Notes: a model not told the origin generated them from the sequence alone. A DNA stretch of 43,248 nt from Sulfurovum sp. UBA7648 (GCA_002483605.1 DLIG01000016.1:1-43248); one strand, 5' to 3'. Numbered from the stretch's first letter, positions 30,945-39,314 are shown. Translations and numbers: made by a program.

Positions 30945-31463
30945 TTAATTAGAAGCTGCCGTTTTTGCCGCTGCAATAGCCTCTTCATAGTTTGGCTCAT
31001 CTGTGATTTCAGGAACCAATTGTTTATATGCCACTTTGCCGTCTTTTCCTACAACAAAGATACATCTAGCCATTACTCCTGCAAGCGGACCGCTAGCAAT
31101 CAACACGCCGTATGCCTCGGCAAAATCTTTATTTCTAAAGTCGCTTCCTACGGTTAGATTCTCTACACCTTCAGTGGAACAAAATCTCTTGGCTGCAAAC
31201 GGCAAATCCATAGATACTACAGTCACTTCAAGCCCATCAATAGCAGCTGCTTGGTGGTTAAATTTTGTTGCTTCCATAGCACAGACTGGTGTATCAAGAC
31301 TTGGAACTGCTACGATAAGTTGAGCTTTGTCTTTAGCGCCGCCTACTGTTACTTCTGAAAGGTCTGCAGATTTTACCACTACAACTTCTGGAGCAATGTC
31401 GCCTACTTTTATCTCATTTCCTGCTAGTTCGCAAGGGTTGCCTTTTAATGTTACTGTTGCCAT
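30945..31463 (-). CDS. tpx: Thiol peroxidase
   Basis: Periplasmic or cytoplasmic atypical 2-Cys peroxiredoxin reducing alkyl and hydrogen peroxides. 172 aa. Peroxidatic Cys61 in PSLDTPVC and resolving Cys95 in RFCST, the Tpx spacing; the N-terminal VTLKGNP is typical. AAAGGA precedes ATG. Monocistronic, with AT-rich 119 bases upstream. Confidence 0.96.
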   Translation of the reverse strand: MATVTLKGNPCELAGNEIKVGDIAPEVVVVKSADLSEVTVGGAKDKAQLIVAVPSLDTPVCAMEATKFNHQAAAIDGLEVTVVSMDLPFAAKRFCSTEGVENLTVGSDFRNKDFAEAYGVLIASGPLAGVMARCIFVVGKDGKVAYKQLVPEITDEPNYEEAIAAAKTAASN

Positions 31464-31582
31464 ATATTATCCTTTATTTTATTCTTATAAAAGCATTATG
31501 ACTTAAATAGGATAAAAATACTCTTAATTTAAAATTTTTATTCAAAAAAAATTTCAAATCTATTTTAATGCAAAATCATGCT

Positions 31583-32023
31583 CTAGAACAGCTCGTTTTT
31601 AAGCCTGTCTAAAACCCGCTTGATCGCAGCATCTTCGTCGTTTTTAAAATCACTTTGTACTTTATATATACACTTATCACCTTGAAATATATTAATGCGT
31701 ACATAGCCATTAAAATCCGCCCCTATGCTTTTTGTTTCTATGCTATTGCATTTAGCGGTACGATAAATTTCTCCCTCGGCACGGTAAAGGCAATTGTTGG
31801 AAATCTTATCTTTCATTGCCTCTTTAAAATTACCCGATAAGATAATATCGTTTTTTATATCCGCCCTTATACAATCAAGCGGCAAGGATATATTTGCATC
31901 GTCACAAAATCCGCTATATACAGGATTTTTATTTTCGCATCCCGCAAGGAGAAACAGACATATACAAGCTATTGCAAATAAACTACGCAATAAGACCTTT
32001 CGCCCAACTTTCCATTGCATCAT
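31583..32023 (-). CDS. Small cysteine-rich lipoprotein, function unknown
   Basis: Up to 146 aa. Lipobox LLAGC at Cys29 follows a hydrophobic signal segment. The mature part has six cysteines and no recognised domain. ATG at 32023 overlaps the preceding gene by 41 bases; a TTG at 31990 (LRSLFAIACICLFLLAGC) with AAAGG 5 bases upstream gives a more normal signal peptide and almost no overlap, and may be the true start. Confidence 0.6.
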   Translation of the reverse strand: MMQWKVGRKVLLRSLFAIACICLFLLAGCENKNPVYSGFCDDANISLPLDCIRADIKNDIILSGNFKEAMKDKISNNCLYRAEGEIYRTAKCNSIETKSIGADFNGYVRINIFQGDKCIYKVQSDFKNDEDAAIKRVLDRLKNELF

Positions 32024-32372
32024 TTGCCGCAGGATTCGGAGCTTCCATAAAACCTATAAAAAAACTCTCTTTAAATTCTGCCACGCCGATAGATCTTGGC
32101 CTGATGCTCATAACGTGTGGCTTTGGCAGCTCTTTTCCAAAACAAAATATTATATTTTTAGCATCCAAAATTTCCGGTGCAATAGATCCGTCGCTTAGGC
32201 CTTTTGTGTGACTGTAATGATCAAAAGTAGCAATATATGCAACTGCCGGGTGTGCTTCGATTTTAGATTTAAAGTATTCTATAATTTCATCTACTGATTT
32301 ATATTTTGTTTCGTTTTTTGAGATTTCCAATTCAAATATCGGATACTTTTCCATAAGTATGGTTTTTGTCAT
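31983..32372 (-). CDS. Conserved small protein of unknown function
   Basis: 129 aa, soluble, no signal peptide. Features: EKYPIFELEI near the start, a predicted alpha/beta fold, YIATFDHYSHT and a KNIIFCFGKELP strand. I have seen similar proteins in Campylobacterota but cannot name a function. AAGGG lies 8 bases before ATG. It lies upstream of the lipoprotein gene on the same strand and follows sqr with only an inverted repeat between. Confidence 0.65.
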   Translation of the reverse strand: MTKTILMEKYPIFELEISKNETKYKSVDEIIEYFKSKIEAHPAVAYIATFDHYSHTKGLSDGSIAPEILDAKNIIFCFGKELPKPHVMSIRPRSIGVAEFKESFFIGFMEAPNPAANDAMESWAKGLIA

Positions 32373-32416
32373 TTTTGATTCCCTTTGGCAAATATTTTTA
32401 AAGTTATTATTTTTTT

Positions 32417-32454
32417 GTATGTAAACACGTCAATATATTGTCATATTTACATAC
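32417..32454. repeat. Nested inverted repeat at the end of the SQR-like gene
   Basis: Arms GTATGTAAA (32417-32425) and TTTACATAC (32446-32454) enclose a palindrome CAATATATTG (32431-32440). The right arm includes the stop codon of the flavoprotein gene. The T-run is on the wrong side for a simple terminator. Confidence 0.55.
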
Positions 32455-33607
32455 CAGGAATTCTTGGTATATTGTTTAGTTTTGAATTTTTACAATACCA
32501 ACCCCATCCTTTTTTCATCCAATGTCCAATTATCGGCAGCGGTATCATCTTGGCGCTTGTATTGCTTCTATACACAAAAGCTGCGCCGTTTCCTATATCC
32601 ATCATACACAAGATATTCAGATGGTCTATATAACTTTTTTTATCATCTGGATTTGTTATGTTATGAGCTACATTTTTTGCCATAACTTCTGCCACATGTC
32701 CTTGTTTTGCTTTCCAATCATTATCTCCAAGGAGCAATGCGCTATCGCCTATAGCATAAACTCCGCTCATGCCTTCAACTTCATTAAACTCGTTTGTAAC
32801 TACAAAACCTGTTTCACTAAGAGGCAGATCAGAAGCCATCAAAATAGGATGTCCTGTTCCTGCTGATATAAACATGGTCATATCGGATTCAAGCCTGCTT
32901 CCATCTTCAAAAACTATGCCGCCGCTTTCAAAACGAACTATTTTACTTCCGACTTTTTTCTTAATGTTTGTCATGCCAAACATCTTATCCATCATGACAA
33001 GAGCCTTTTCTCCCATCTTTTCGCCAGGTTTTGCCATAGGGGCAAAAAATGTAAGTTCAAATTTATCCCTCATGCCTATTTTTTTAAGATAATTATGAAC
33101 ATTAAAAAGCACTTCAAACGCAGGTCCGCCACGTACAGCAGATTTGTCTTTTGGATTGCCTCCAAAACCAAATGTCAGCTTTCCGCCGCCTTTTACGATA
33201 AGTTCTTGAAGTTTTAGATATAGCTCATCTGCCTCTTCCGGTTTTCCGCAGATAGACAGAGTATTTTCTATGCCCTCTAGTTTCATTTTACCCTGACCAA
33301 GAGCAATGACTAATTTATCAAATCCATCTAATACTTTTCCGCTTTGCAGTGTTACTTTTTTTTCTTTTGCATCGACTTTGATCACGCTATCAATTATTAG
33401 ATCAAACCCATGCTTGGCAGCTATATCTTCAAGGGGGATACTTATATCTTTTCTTGTTGCTTCCCCTGTAGGTACCCAAATCGACGTAGGATAGATATAA
33501 AAATAATCCCTATCGCTCACTACGGTGACATCATATCCGTTTTTTCTCAAATAAATTGCGGCTTCTATACCGGCAAAACCGCCACCTAGTATTAATGCTT
33601 TTATCAT
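32447..33607 (-). CDS. Sulfide:quinone-oxidoreductase-like flavoprotein
   Basis: 386 aa FAD disulfide oxidoreductase of the SQR/NDH-2 superfamily. ILGGGFAGIEAA (6-17) binds FAD; a second fold region and GVYAIGDSA (282-290) complete it; the C-terminus is tryptophan- and proline-rich and may sit on the membrane. Cysteines are C120, C334 and C372. C120 and C334 align by context with C128 and C356 of the Acidithiobacillus enzyme, but the place of its C160 (before GPAFE) is Arg159. It may be an unusual SQR class or oxidise another donor. AAGGAGG ribosome-binding site and own extended -10. Confidence 0.8.
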   Translation of the reverse strand: MIKALILGGGFAGIEAAIYLRKNGYDVTVVSDRDYFYIYPTSIWVPTGEATRKDISIPLEDIAAKHGFDLIIDSVIKVDAKEKKVTLQSGKVLDGFDKLVIALGQGKMKLEGIENTLSICGKPEEADELYLKLQELIVKGGGKLTFGFGGNPKDKSAVRGGPAFEVLFNVHNYLKKIGMRDKFELTFFAPMAKPGEKMGEKALVMMDKMFGMTNIKKKVGSKIVRFESGGIVFEDGSRLESDMTMFISAGTGHPILMASDLPLSETGFVVTNEFNEVEGMSGVYAIGDSALLLGDNDWKAKQGHVAEVMAKNVAHNITNPDDKKSYIDHLNILCMMDIGNGAAFVYRSNTSAKMIPLPIIGHWMKKGWGWYCKNSKLNNIPRIPGM

Positions 33608-33656
33608 ACAAAGTCCTCCTTTATATATGATGTTATTATTTTGATTTTATATATAT

Positions 33657-33665
33657 ATTATAACA
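33657..33665 (-). promoter_or_regulatory. Extended -10 promoter of the SQR-like gene
   Basis: Minus strand TGTTATAAT, about 50 bases before ATG, after an alternating AT tract. Confidence 0.6.
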
Positions 33666-33756
33666 TGAATTAATGAATAGTGAGTATGATTAAAATAATT
33701 ATGAGTAAAAACTATAGCCATATCAAATATATGGCTATAGCGATAGTTTGGAGTAG

Positions 33757-35202
33757 TTATTTTTTGATTAGGTCACTTCTAGGGAAAACAAATACGCTAT
33801 CCCTTTCTACTACAATATTTTCTTTGTCGTCAACCGCATATGCTCTGATCTTCACAGGGATCGGCACATCTTTTCTTGCATCATTGGCAAGCATTTCATG
33901 TGTTTCAAGCACTACCACGCTCTTTTTCTTTTTGCCTGCGCCTATTTTAAACGGTTCTTCCGGACGAACAATTTTGATCTTGTCATTACCGATTATTTCA
34001 AAATAATATGTATGTGCTTTGCTGTCAGTGTTTGTAAACAAGAAAATATAATCATTCTCAACTCCTCCATTATCCAACACCTTATACAATCTTGTAGTTT
34101 TATTTACATTTAAAAGCATATTTTCTTTTTTACTTCCCATTGTAAATAGCGCGATCAAAATTAAAACAAGTGCAACAAAATATCCGATTGTTTTGGCTCT
34201 AACATAACTTGTTTTACCTTCTTGTGCGATAGTTTCTTTCTCGCTTGACCATCTAACAAGACTTGGTTTGCCCAAAGCCCCCATTACTTTTGTACAGGCA
34301 TCCACGCACTCTAGGCAGTTGATACATTCTAGCTGCATTCCTTTGCGAATATCAATATGCGTAGGACATACACTTACACAACTTTCACAAGTAGTACATT
34401 CTGCACTAGGCTCAACTGCTAAAAGTTCTTTTTGTTTAGCATAAAGCTTATGACGTTCCGGTCCACTGCCTTCATATATCTCTCCGCCTCTATGCGGGTC
34501 ATATATAGCCATAATAGTGTCTTTGTCATACAATACCGATTGTACACGGCTATAAGGACAAATATATATACAAAAATCCTCTTTGATAAATATAACATCA
34601 GCTATCAAAAATAACGCTAATCCAACAAGAAAGCCGATAAGTACCATATGTTCGCTTGGATTTGCAAGATACGCAAAAAAGTCTTCAGGCGGCACGAAAT
34701 ACCATAAAAAGTTAGCTGCCGCAACAAATGCCAGTGCAGACCAAATCAAAATCGCCACCACTCTTTTAAGCTGATTTTCGACCTTGCTCATGTCCGGCTT
34801 TTGTTGCTTATTGGAAATTCTTTTTCTTAGCCCAAGCAATTTTGTCTCTATAATATCTCTATAAATTACACGAAAGATGGTTTGAGGACAAAACCATCCG
34901 CACCAAGCCCTGCCGCCAATAGCTGTTAATGCAAAAATACCCAAAAAAAGCAGCATGAGTATAAACGGCATCAGATAAAGTTCTTGCATATCAAATGCTA
35001 CACCGGCAAGATGTAATTTTTTCTGATCAAAATTTAACAAAAATATGTGGTTGCCATTAATAGTGATCCAAGGCATACTAAGCCCAACTATCGTAACAAC
35101 GACATAGGCCCAATATCTTTTAATACTATACGGTATCCACCCCTTTAGATATTCTTTGCCTTTAACCTTCGGTTGTGCGGCATCATTTGTAGTTGTTGAC
35201 AT
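33757..35202 (-). CDS. ccoG: Cytochrome c oxidase accessory protein CcoG (FixG/RdxA)
   Basis: 481 aa membrane protein with about five helices in the first 350 residues, a NapH/FixG-type ferredoxin core (CTTCESCVSVCP and CINCLECVDACTKVMG, two 4Fe-4S sites) and a C-terminal Ig-like domain. CcoG is involved in copper reduction/delivery for cbb3-type oxidase. The cco genes are not in the window. Its ribosome-binding site AAAGGGGAAG lies inside the end of the upstream gene, one base separates stop and start, so the two are translationally coupled. Confidence 0.95.
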   Translation of the reverse strand: MSTTTNDAAQPKVKGKEYLKGWIPYSIKRYWAYVVVTIVGLSMPWITINGNHIFLLNFDQKKLHLAGVAFDMQELYLMPFILMLLFLGIFALTAIGGRAWCGWFCPQTIFRVIYRDIIETKLLGLRKRISNKQQKPDMSKVENQLKRVVAILIWSALAFVAAANFLWYFVPPEDFFAYLANPSEHMVLIGFLVGLALFLIADVIFIKEDFCIYICPYSRVQSVLYDKDTIMAIYDPHRGGEIYEGSGPERHKLYAKQKELLAVEPSAECTTCESCVSVCPTHIDIRKGMQLECINCLECVDACTKVMGALGKPSLVRWSSEKETIAQEGKTSYVRAKTIGYFVALVLILIALFTMGSKKENMLLNVNKTTRLYKVLDNGGVENDYIFLFTNTDSKAHTYYFEIIGNDKIKIVRPEEPFKIGAGKKKKSVVVLETHEMLANDARKDVPIPVKIRAYAVDDKENIVVERDSVFVFPRSDLIKK

Positions 35203-35203
35203 T

Positions 35204-35872
35204 TCACTTCCCCTTTGTAATGTAATTTATATTTTCAAATGGACAAATAATCAGTTTATCATGGATTTGCTTAGAACCTTGCGTTTTATCTATAGATACA
35301 AAAGAGCCATTAATAATTGCTTTAATGCCCCTTGAGTCTATATAATCCTTCAGCGAAGTCCTGCTAACCTGCAAGTCTCTAGCTATTGCACTTACACTTT
35401 GACCGTTTTTGAGCATATTCACGATTTGAGTGTAACTAGCATCAAATTTAGAATATGATTTGCTTCCTTTTGGTCTGCCAACATATCTAGATTGAGCCTT
35501 TTGAGCTTCTCTTAGATCATTTAGCAAAGGAAGGATATCGCCAAGCGGTATATGTTTATTTATATGCATACTCAAAGACGCCACATAAAGCGTGACATCT
35601 CTACTCAAAAAACAAGTAATGATTTTTACAACTTCATCTGCAAAATTACTTAACGACGAGAGTGTCGCCACAATTATAATATCATTTTTTTTGAGTCCAT
35701 GCACAAATTTTTCAAACTCTTCTCTTTCTTCAATTAAACGATGTTTGGCTGAATACTCAATAACCTCTTTGTCTATTTGTATCATTTGTGTTAATGCAAA
35801 AGTGAAAATAATTTTTTGCTGCTCAGATAAAAGCAATGATTGCGGTGCTTGTCTCAGATATGCATATATCAT
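35204..35872 (-). CDS. Serine-recombinase-like DNA-binding protein, catalytically degenerate
   Basis: 222 aa. Residues 1-120 resemble the resolvase catalytic fold: IYAYLRQAPQ replaces the usual YxRVST with Ala instead of the catalytic Ser, and the later DRLGR arginines are absent (TLSSLSNFADEVVK). The C-terminal half has VGRPKGSKS, a typical linker/AT-hook-like motif of invertases, then a helix-turn-helix (MLKNGQSVSAIARDLQVSRTSLKDYI). It should bind DNA without recombining it, so a regulator of ccoG or nearby genes is likely. A good sigma70 promoter lies upstream. Confidence 0.75.
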   Translation of the reverse strand: MIYAYLRQAPQSLLLSEQQKIIFTFALTQMIQIDKEVIEYSAKHRLIEEREEFEKFVHGLKKNDIIIVATLSSLSNFADEVVKIITCFLSRDVTLYVASLSMHINKHIPLGDILPLLNDLREAQKAQSRYVGRPKGSKSYSKFDASYTQIVNMLKNGQSVSAIARDLQVSRTSLKDYIDSRGIKAIINGSFVSIDKTQGSKQIHDKLIICPFENINYITKGK

Positions 35873-35900
35873 CTATTCTCCCTTTTAAACATTGGGACCA

Positions 35901-35929
35901 TTTTACTCTATCTGATGATAAAAGTCAAT
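35901..35929 (-). promoter_or_regulatory. Sigma70-type promoter for the regulator-ccoG operon
   Basis: Minus strand TTGACT (35924-35929), 17-base spacer, TAAAAT (35901-35906). One of the few promoters here with a clear -35. GGGAG precedes the ATG by 6 bases. Confidence 0.65.
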
Positions 35930-35942
35930 AAAAAAATGAATA

Positions 35943-35971
35943 TTTTCGTCAAAAATATCTTTTTTTCGTCA
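35943..35971. promoter_or_regulatory. Direct repeats between the recombinase-like gene and moaC
   Basis: TTTTCGTCA at 35943-35951 and 35963-35971, spaced exactly 20 bases (about two helical turns), upstream of the moaC -10. Possible tandem binding sites for the neighbouring helix-turn-helix protein. Confidence 0.45.
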
Positions 35972-35993
35972 TTTTATAGTTTTTGCTTTTGTA

Positions 35994-36002
35994 TGTTACA
36001 AT
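35994..36002 (+). promoter_or_regulatory. Extended -10 promoter of moaC
   Basis: TGTTACAAT followed by ACCA, as in front of topA; 32 bases upstream of the moaC GTG start. Confidence 0.6.
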
Positions 36003-36033
36003 ACCAAAAAGAATTATTTCAAAGGAAATAAGC

Positions 36034-36504
36034 GTGAATCTTACACATTTAGATGAGAACAATAAGCCTAAAATGGTAGATGTCTCAGACAAAGAAGCTA
36101 CAACAAGGATAGCAACCGCTAGCGGTCTTATCACTGTAAGCCAAGAAGCTTACGATGCGGTCATAAACAATAGCGCAAAAAAAGGCCCCGTACTTCAAAC
36201 GGCAGTAATTGCAGCAATAAGTGGCGCTAAACGTACAAGCGACCTCATCCCTATGTGCCATCCGCTTATGCTCACCTCTGTTAAAACCGACATAGAAGAG
36301 CTGCCAAACCTGCCGGGATTTAAACTAAGTGTCACGGCAAAACTCCAAGGACAAACAGGAGTAGAGATGGAAGCATTGACAGGAGTAAGCGTGGGGCTGC
36401 TTACAATATATGATATGCTAAAAGCGATTGATAAATCTATGGTGATCAGCCAAATCCAATTAGAAGAGAAAACAGGAGGAAAAAGCGGTGATTTTAGACG
36501 ATAA
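36034..36504 (+). CDS. moaC: Cyclic pyranopterin monophosphate synthase MoaC
   Basis: Second step of molybdenum-cofactor synthesis. 156 aa starting at GTG, with AAAGGAA 7 bases upstream; the resulting N-terminus (NLTHLDENNKPKMVDVSDK) matches the family, whereas an upstream ATG would add 17 foreign residues. DLIPMCHPLMLT, GQTGVEMEALTGVSV and the C-terminal EEKTGGKSGDF are the conserved active-site blocks. Cofactor supply fits the TorD-associated redox cluster at the right end. Overlaps the DUF493 gene by 17 bases. Confidence 0.95.
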   Translation: MNLTHLDENNKPKMVDVSDKEATTRIATASGLITVSQEAYDAVINNSAKKGPVLQTAVIAAISGAKRTSDLIPMCHPLMLTSVKTDIEELPNLPGFKLSVTAKLQGQTGVEMEALTGVSVGLLTIYDMLKAIDKSMVISQIQLEEKTGGKSGDFRR

Positions 36505-36757
36505 TACACCACAAAAACCACAAATAGAATACCCGACTCAATGGGGATTTAAAATTATCGGCAGAAGCAAAGAAGAGCTTTTAGCATGCATAAAAGAAAT
36601 CATGGGCGACAAAGAACACCTATGCTCTTGCGGCAATATTTCCAGCGGCGGCAAATTTCACAGCTACAACGCCAGTTGCGAAGTGGCTACAAAAGAAGAG
36701 AGGGATAGAATTTTTAAAGCATTCCAAGACCATCCTTCTGTAAAAATAGTCATTTAA
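36488..36757 (+). CDS. DUF493 family protein (HP0495-like)
   Basis: 89 aa small alpha/beta (ferredoxin-like/ACT-like) protein. IEYPTQWGFKIIGRS and SCEVATKEERDRIFKAFQDHPSVKIVI match DUF493. Function unknown. It starts with GTG inside the moaC coding region, 8 bases after AGGAGG. Followed after 3 bases by the inositol-monophosphatase gene. Confidence 0.88.
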   Translation: MILDDNTPQKPQIEYPTQWGFKIIGRSKEELLACIKEIMGDKEHLCSCGNISSGGKFHSYNASCEVATKEERDRIFKAFQDHPSVKIVI

Positions 36758-36760
36758 CCA

Positions 36761-37537
36761 ATGATAGAGATACTAAAATCCATAGCCTTAAAAGGCGGAG
36801 AGATAATCAAAGAGGGGTTTACGGCATCCAAAGATATTTCTCACAAAGGCGTAGTGGACCTTGTAACCCAATATGATGTGCAAACAGAACAATTTCTCAT
36901 ACAAGAACTTAAAAAACATTTTAATGATTATATGTTTATAGGCGAAGAAGGCCACGAAGACATAATTGTTTCACCAGGCAAAGCTATATACATTGACCCC
37001 ATTGACGGAACGACAAATTTCATACACGGTTTACCTCATCTTGCCATTTCCATGGGAATATGGGAAGACTCTGTCCCGATCGCAGGAATTGTATATAATC
37101 CTATACTTAATGAAATGTTTTGGGCTCAAAGAGGCAAAGGAGCGTATTGCAACGGGGTAAAGTTATCTGTCAGTTCGCAAAATAATTTACAGCAAGCCCT
37201 TATAGGCACGGGTTTCCCGTATGCCAAGGTCAATAAGGGCATAGAGTATGAGTGGGTCATCAAATGTATGACCGCTATACTTCCAAATATTCAAGATATC
37301 AGACGATATGGTGCAGCGGCACTGGACCTTTGCTATCTTGCGCAAGGCAAATTGGATGCATTTTATGAGATAGACCTAAAGCCTTGGGATGTCGCAGCCG
37401 GCATTCTCATATTGCAAGAAGCCGGAGGGAAAGTTAGTGATTCGTCTAATAAACCCTATCACTTGGGAGCAAAGAGTATCGTTGCATCAAACGGGCTTGT
37501 GCACGATGAATTGACAAAATATCTGTATCCGATCTAA
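36761..37537 (+). CDS. Inositol monophosphatase family protein (SuhB-like)
   Basis: 258 aa Mg-dependent, Li-sensitive phosphatase fold. GEEGHE (61-66), YIDPIDGTTNFIHG (metal-binding) and PWDVAAGILILQEAGG (C-terminal motif) are complete. Substrate may be inositol phosphate, fructose-1,6-bisphosphate or 3'-phosphoadenosine compounds; sequence alone does not decide. Last gene of the moaC unit; stops overlap with lspA on the opposite strand through a shared CTAA. Confidence 0.9.
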   Translation: MIEILKSIALKGGEIIKEGFTASKDISHKGVVDLVTQYDVQTEQFLIQELKKHFNDYMFIGEEGHEDIIVSPGKAIYIDPIDGTTNFIHGLPHLAISMGIWEDSVPIAGIVYNPILNEMFWAQRGKGAYCNGVKLSVSSQNNLQQALIGTGFPYAKVNKGIEYEWVIKCMTAILPNIQDIRRYGAAALDLCYLAQGKLDAFYEIDLKPWDVAAGILILQEAGGKVSDSSNKPYHLGAKSIVASNGLVHDELTKYLYPI

Positions 37538-37980
37538 TTGGATTCTTTGGCAAACCAGATCTGGTGGATCAAAAACCACCCAACGGCAACATCTATCATG
37601 ACATCTGCGAAATTAAATACCGCAAAATCAAAACCGCAATGCCAAGCTACGTAATCTACAACCCCGCCGTGGATAAATCTGTCTATCAAGTTTCCGCAAG
37701 CAGCACCTATGAGCAATCCTGCAGGAATTGTATATTGTTTTAGATAGCCTTCTTTGAAGATAAAAAACCCGAGCAATACAATTAGCAAAACTTGTATCCA
37801 CTTGAGCCAATCTCCCAAAAAATCCAGCATCGAAAATGCCACGCCGAGATTATAGTGAAGTTCCAAAGAGATACAAGCACTCTCCCAGCCAAAGCCGCCC
37901 ACAAATACGGATTTGATATATTGGTCTACAAAAAATACTATAAGAGCAGTCACGGCAAAAATGATCAATTCTCGCTTCAA
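37534..37980 (-). CDS. lspA: Lipoprotein signal peptidase
   Basis: 148 aa, four transmembrane helices. Aspartic protease motifs: NLIDRFIHGGVVDYVAWHC and FNFADVMID carry the two catalytic Asp. It cleaves diacylated prolipoproteins such as the ones encoded at 29817, 31583 and 42639. Start is TTG overlapping the glmM TGA, with AAAGG 8 bases upstream. Confidence 0.95.
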   Translation of the reverse strand: MKRELIIFAVTALIVFFVDQYIKSVFVGGFGWESACISLELHYNLGVAFSMLDFLGDWLKWIQVLLIVLLGFFIFKEGYLKQYTIPAGLLIGAACGNLIDRFIHGGVVDYVAWHCGFDFAVFNFADVMIDVAVGWFLIHQIWFAKESN

Positions 37981-39314
37981 GCAAGCGCCTTTGTAAAAAA
38001 CGCTTGTGCTTCGTCCATCATCTCTTCTAATGCTTTTTTATCTTTGCCTTCCAGTAGCAGGCGGATTTTATTTTCTGTGCCCGAATAACGAAACAAGTGC
38101 CTCATATGTGCTTTTTCTATTTTGTCACATAATACTTCAAACCCTTCAAGCGATGAAAGCTCTTTTTTATTTGATATAGACAAGTTCACTAATTTTTGCG
38201 GATAAGACTCGTATGGGTTAAACGCTTCGCTTGCTTTAAGCCCGCTTTGCACCAAATAAGCCAATGCCTGAAGAGCAGAAGAGAGGCCATCTCCGGTTTT
38301 GGCATAATCGCTAAATATAATATGGCCGCTTTGCTCACCGCCAAAATTAATACCTTTTTCCTGCATCATTTCTACTACATGCTTGTCTCCAACCGCACTG
38401 CGATAGAGTGAAAGCTTATGTTCTGCTAGATATTCCTCTAATCCTTGATTGCTCATTACCGTAGCCACTATTCCGTCGCCTTTGAGCGTGCCCTCTGATT
38501 GCAAATGAATAGCCAAAACGCCCATAAGCTTATCTCCGTCTATGACATCGCCTTTTTCATCAACCATCACCAATCTGTCCGCATCGCCATCAAGTGCTAT
38601 CCCTACATCAGCGCGATATTCCACAACCGCTTTGGCCAGATATTCCGGATGCATAGCGCCGCAATTTTCATTAATATTGAACCCGTTTGGCTCATTGCCA
38701 AGCACTATCAGATCAGCGCCAAGCTCTTCTAAGATCGTTGGGCCCGCCAAATATCCGGCTCCGTTAGCACAATCGATGACCACTCTTTTACCCGCTAACG
38801 TCAAATGCTTAGGAAAAGAGTTTTTGATGTGTACGATATAGCGGCCGATCACATCATCGATTCTTTTGGATTTGCCTATTGATTTTTCAACTGCTTGGGC
38901 TGAGGATATCAATTCTGAATCATGAAATATTTTTTCAATAGCTGCTTCTTTTTCTTTGCCAAGCTTATTTCCTTCACAATCAAAAAATTTAATTCCATTG
39001 TCATAAAAAGGATTATGGCTCGCCGATATCATAATTCCTGCGTCACATCTCATATCTTCAGTCAAAAAGGCAACAGCAGGGGTAGGCATAGGTCCTATTT
39101 GCACCACATCGAATCCCACCGCAGTCAGCCCGGAAACAAGAGCATTTTCAACCATATAGCCGCTTCTTCGTGTATCTTTTCCGACCAAGATCCTGTTTGT
39201 TTTGGAAATAGGCTTAAAATATATTCCGGTTGCCATTGCCAATTTCATAACATCAAAAGCATTAATTTTTTTACCTGCCTTGCCGCGCACCCCGTCTGTT
39301 CCAAAAAGCAACAC
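37977..39314 (-). CDS. glmM: Phosphoglucosamine mutase
   Basis: Makes glucosamine-1-phosphate for UDP-GlcNAc, the precursor of peptidoglycan and of both glycan branches in this window. 445 aa. FGTDGVRG at the N-terminus, catalytic Ser99 in ISASHNP, Mg-binding DGDADR, GGEQSGH and the phosphate-binding RYSGTENK. Start GTG at 39314 with AAGGAG 5 bases upstream. Overlaps lspA by 4 bases. Confidence 0.97.
   Translation of the reverse strand: MLLFGTDGVRGKAGKKINAFDVMKLAMATGIYFKPISKTNRILVGKDTRRSGYMVENALVSGLTAVGFDVVQIGPMPTPAVAFLTEDMRCDAGIMISASHNPFYDNGIKFFDCEGNKLGKEKEAAIEKIFHDSELISSAQAVEKSIGKSKRIDDVIGRYIVHIKNSFPKHLTLAGKRVVIDCANGAGYLAGPTILEELGADLIVLGNEPNGFNINENCGAMHPEYLAKAVVEYRADVGIALDGDADRLVMVDEKGDVIDGDKLMGVLAIHLQSEGTLKGDGIVATVMSNQGLEEYLAEHKLSLYRSAVGDKHVVEMMQEKGINFGGEQSGHIIFSDYAKTGDGLSSALQALAYLVQSGLKASEAFNPYESYPQKLVNLSISNKKELSSLEGFEVLCDKIEKAHMRHLFRYSGTENKIRLLLEGKDKKALEEMMDEAQAFFTKALA

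Noticed and set aside
35204..35872. Active resolvase or invertase with a switchable segment
   Set aside because: The catalytic serine and arginines are absent and no inverted recombination sites were found around it.
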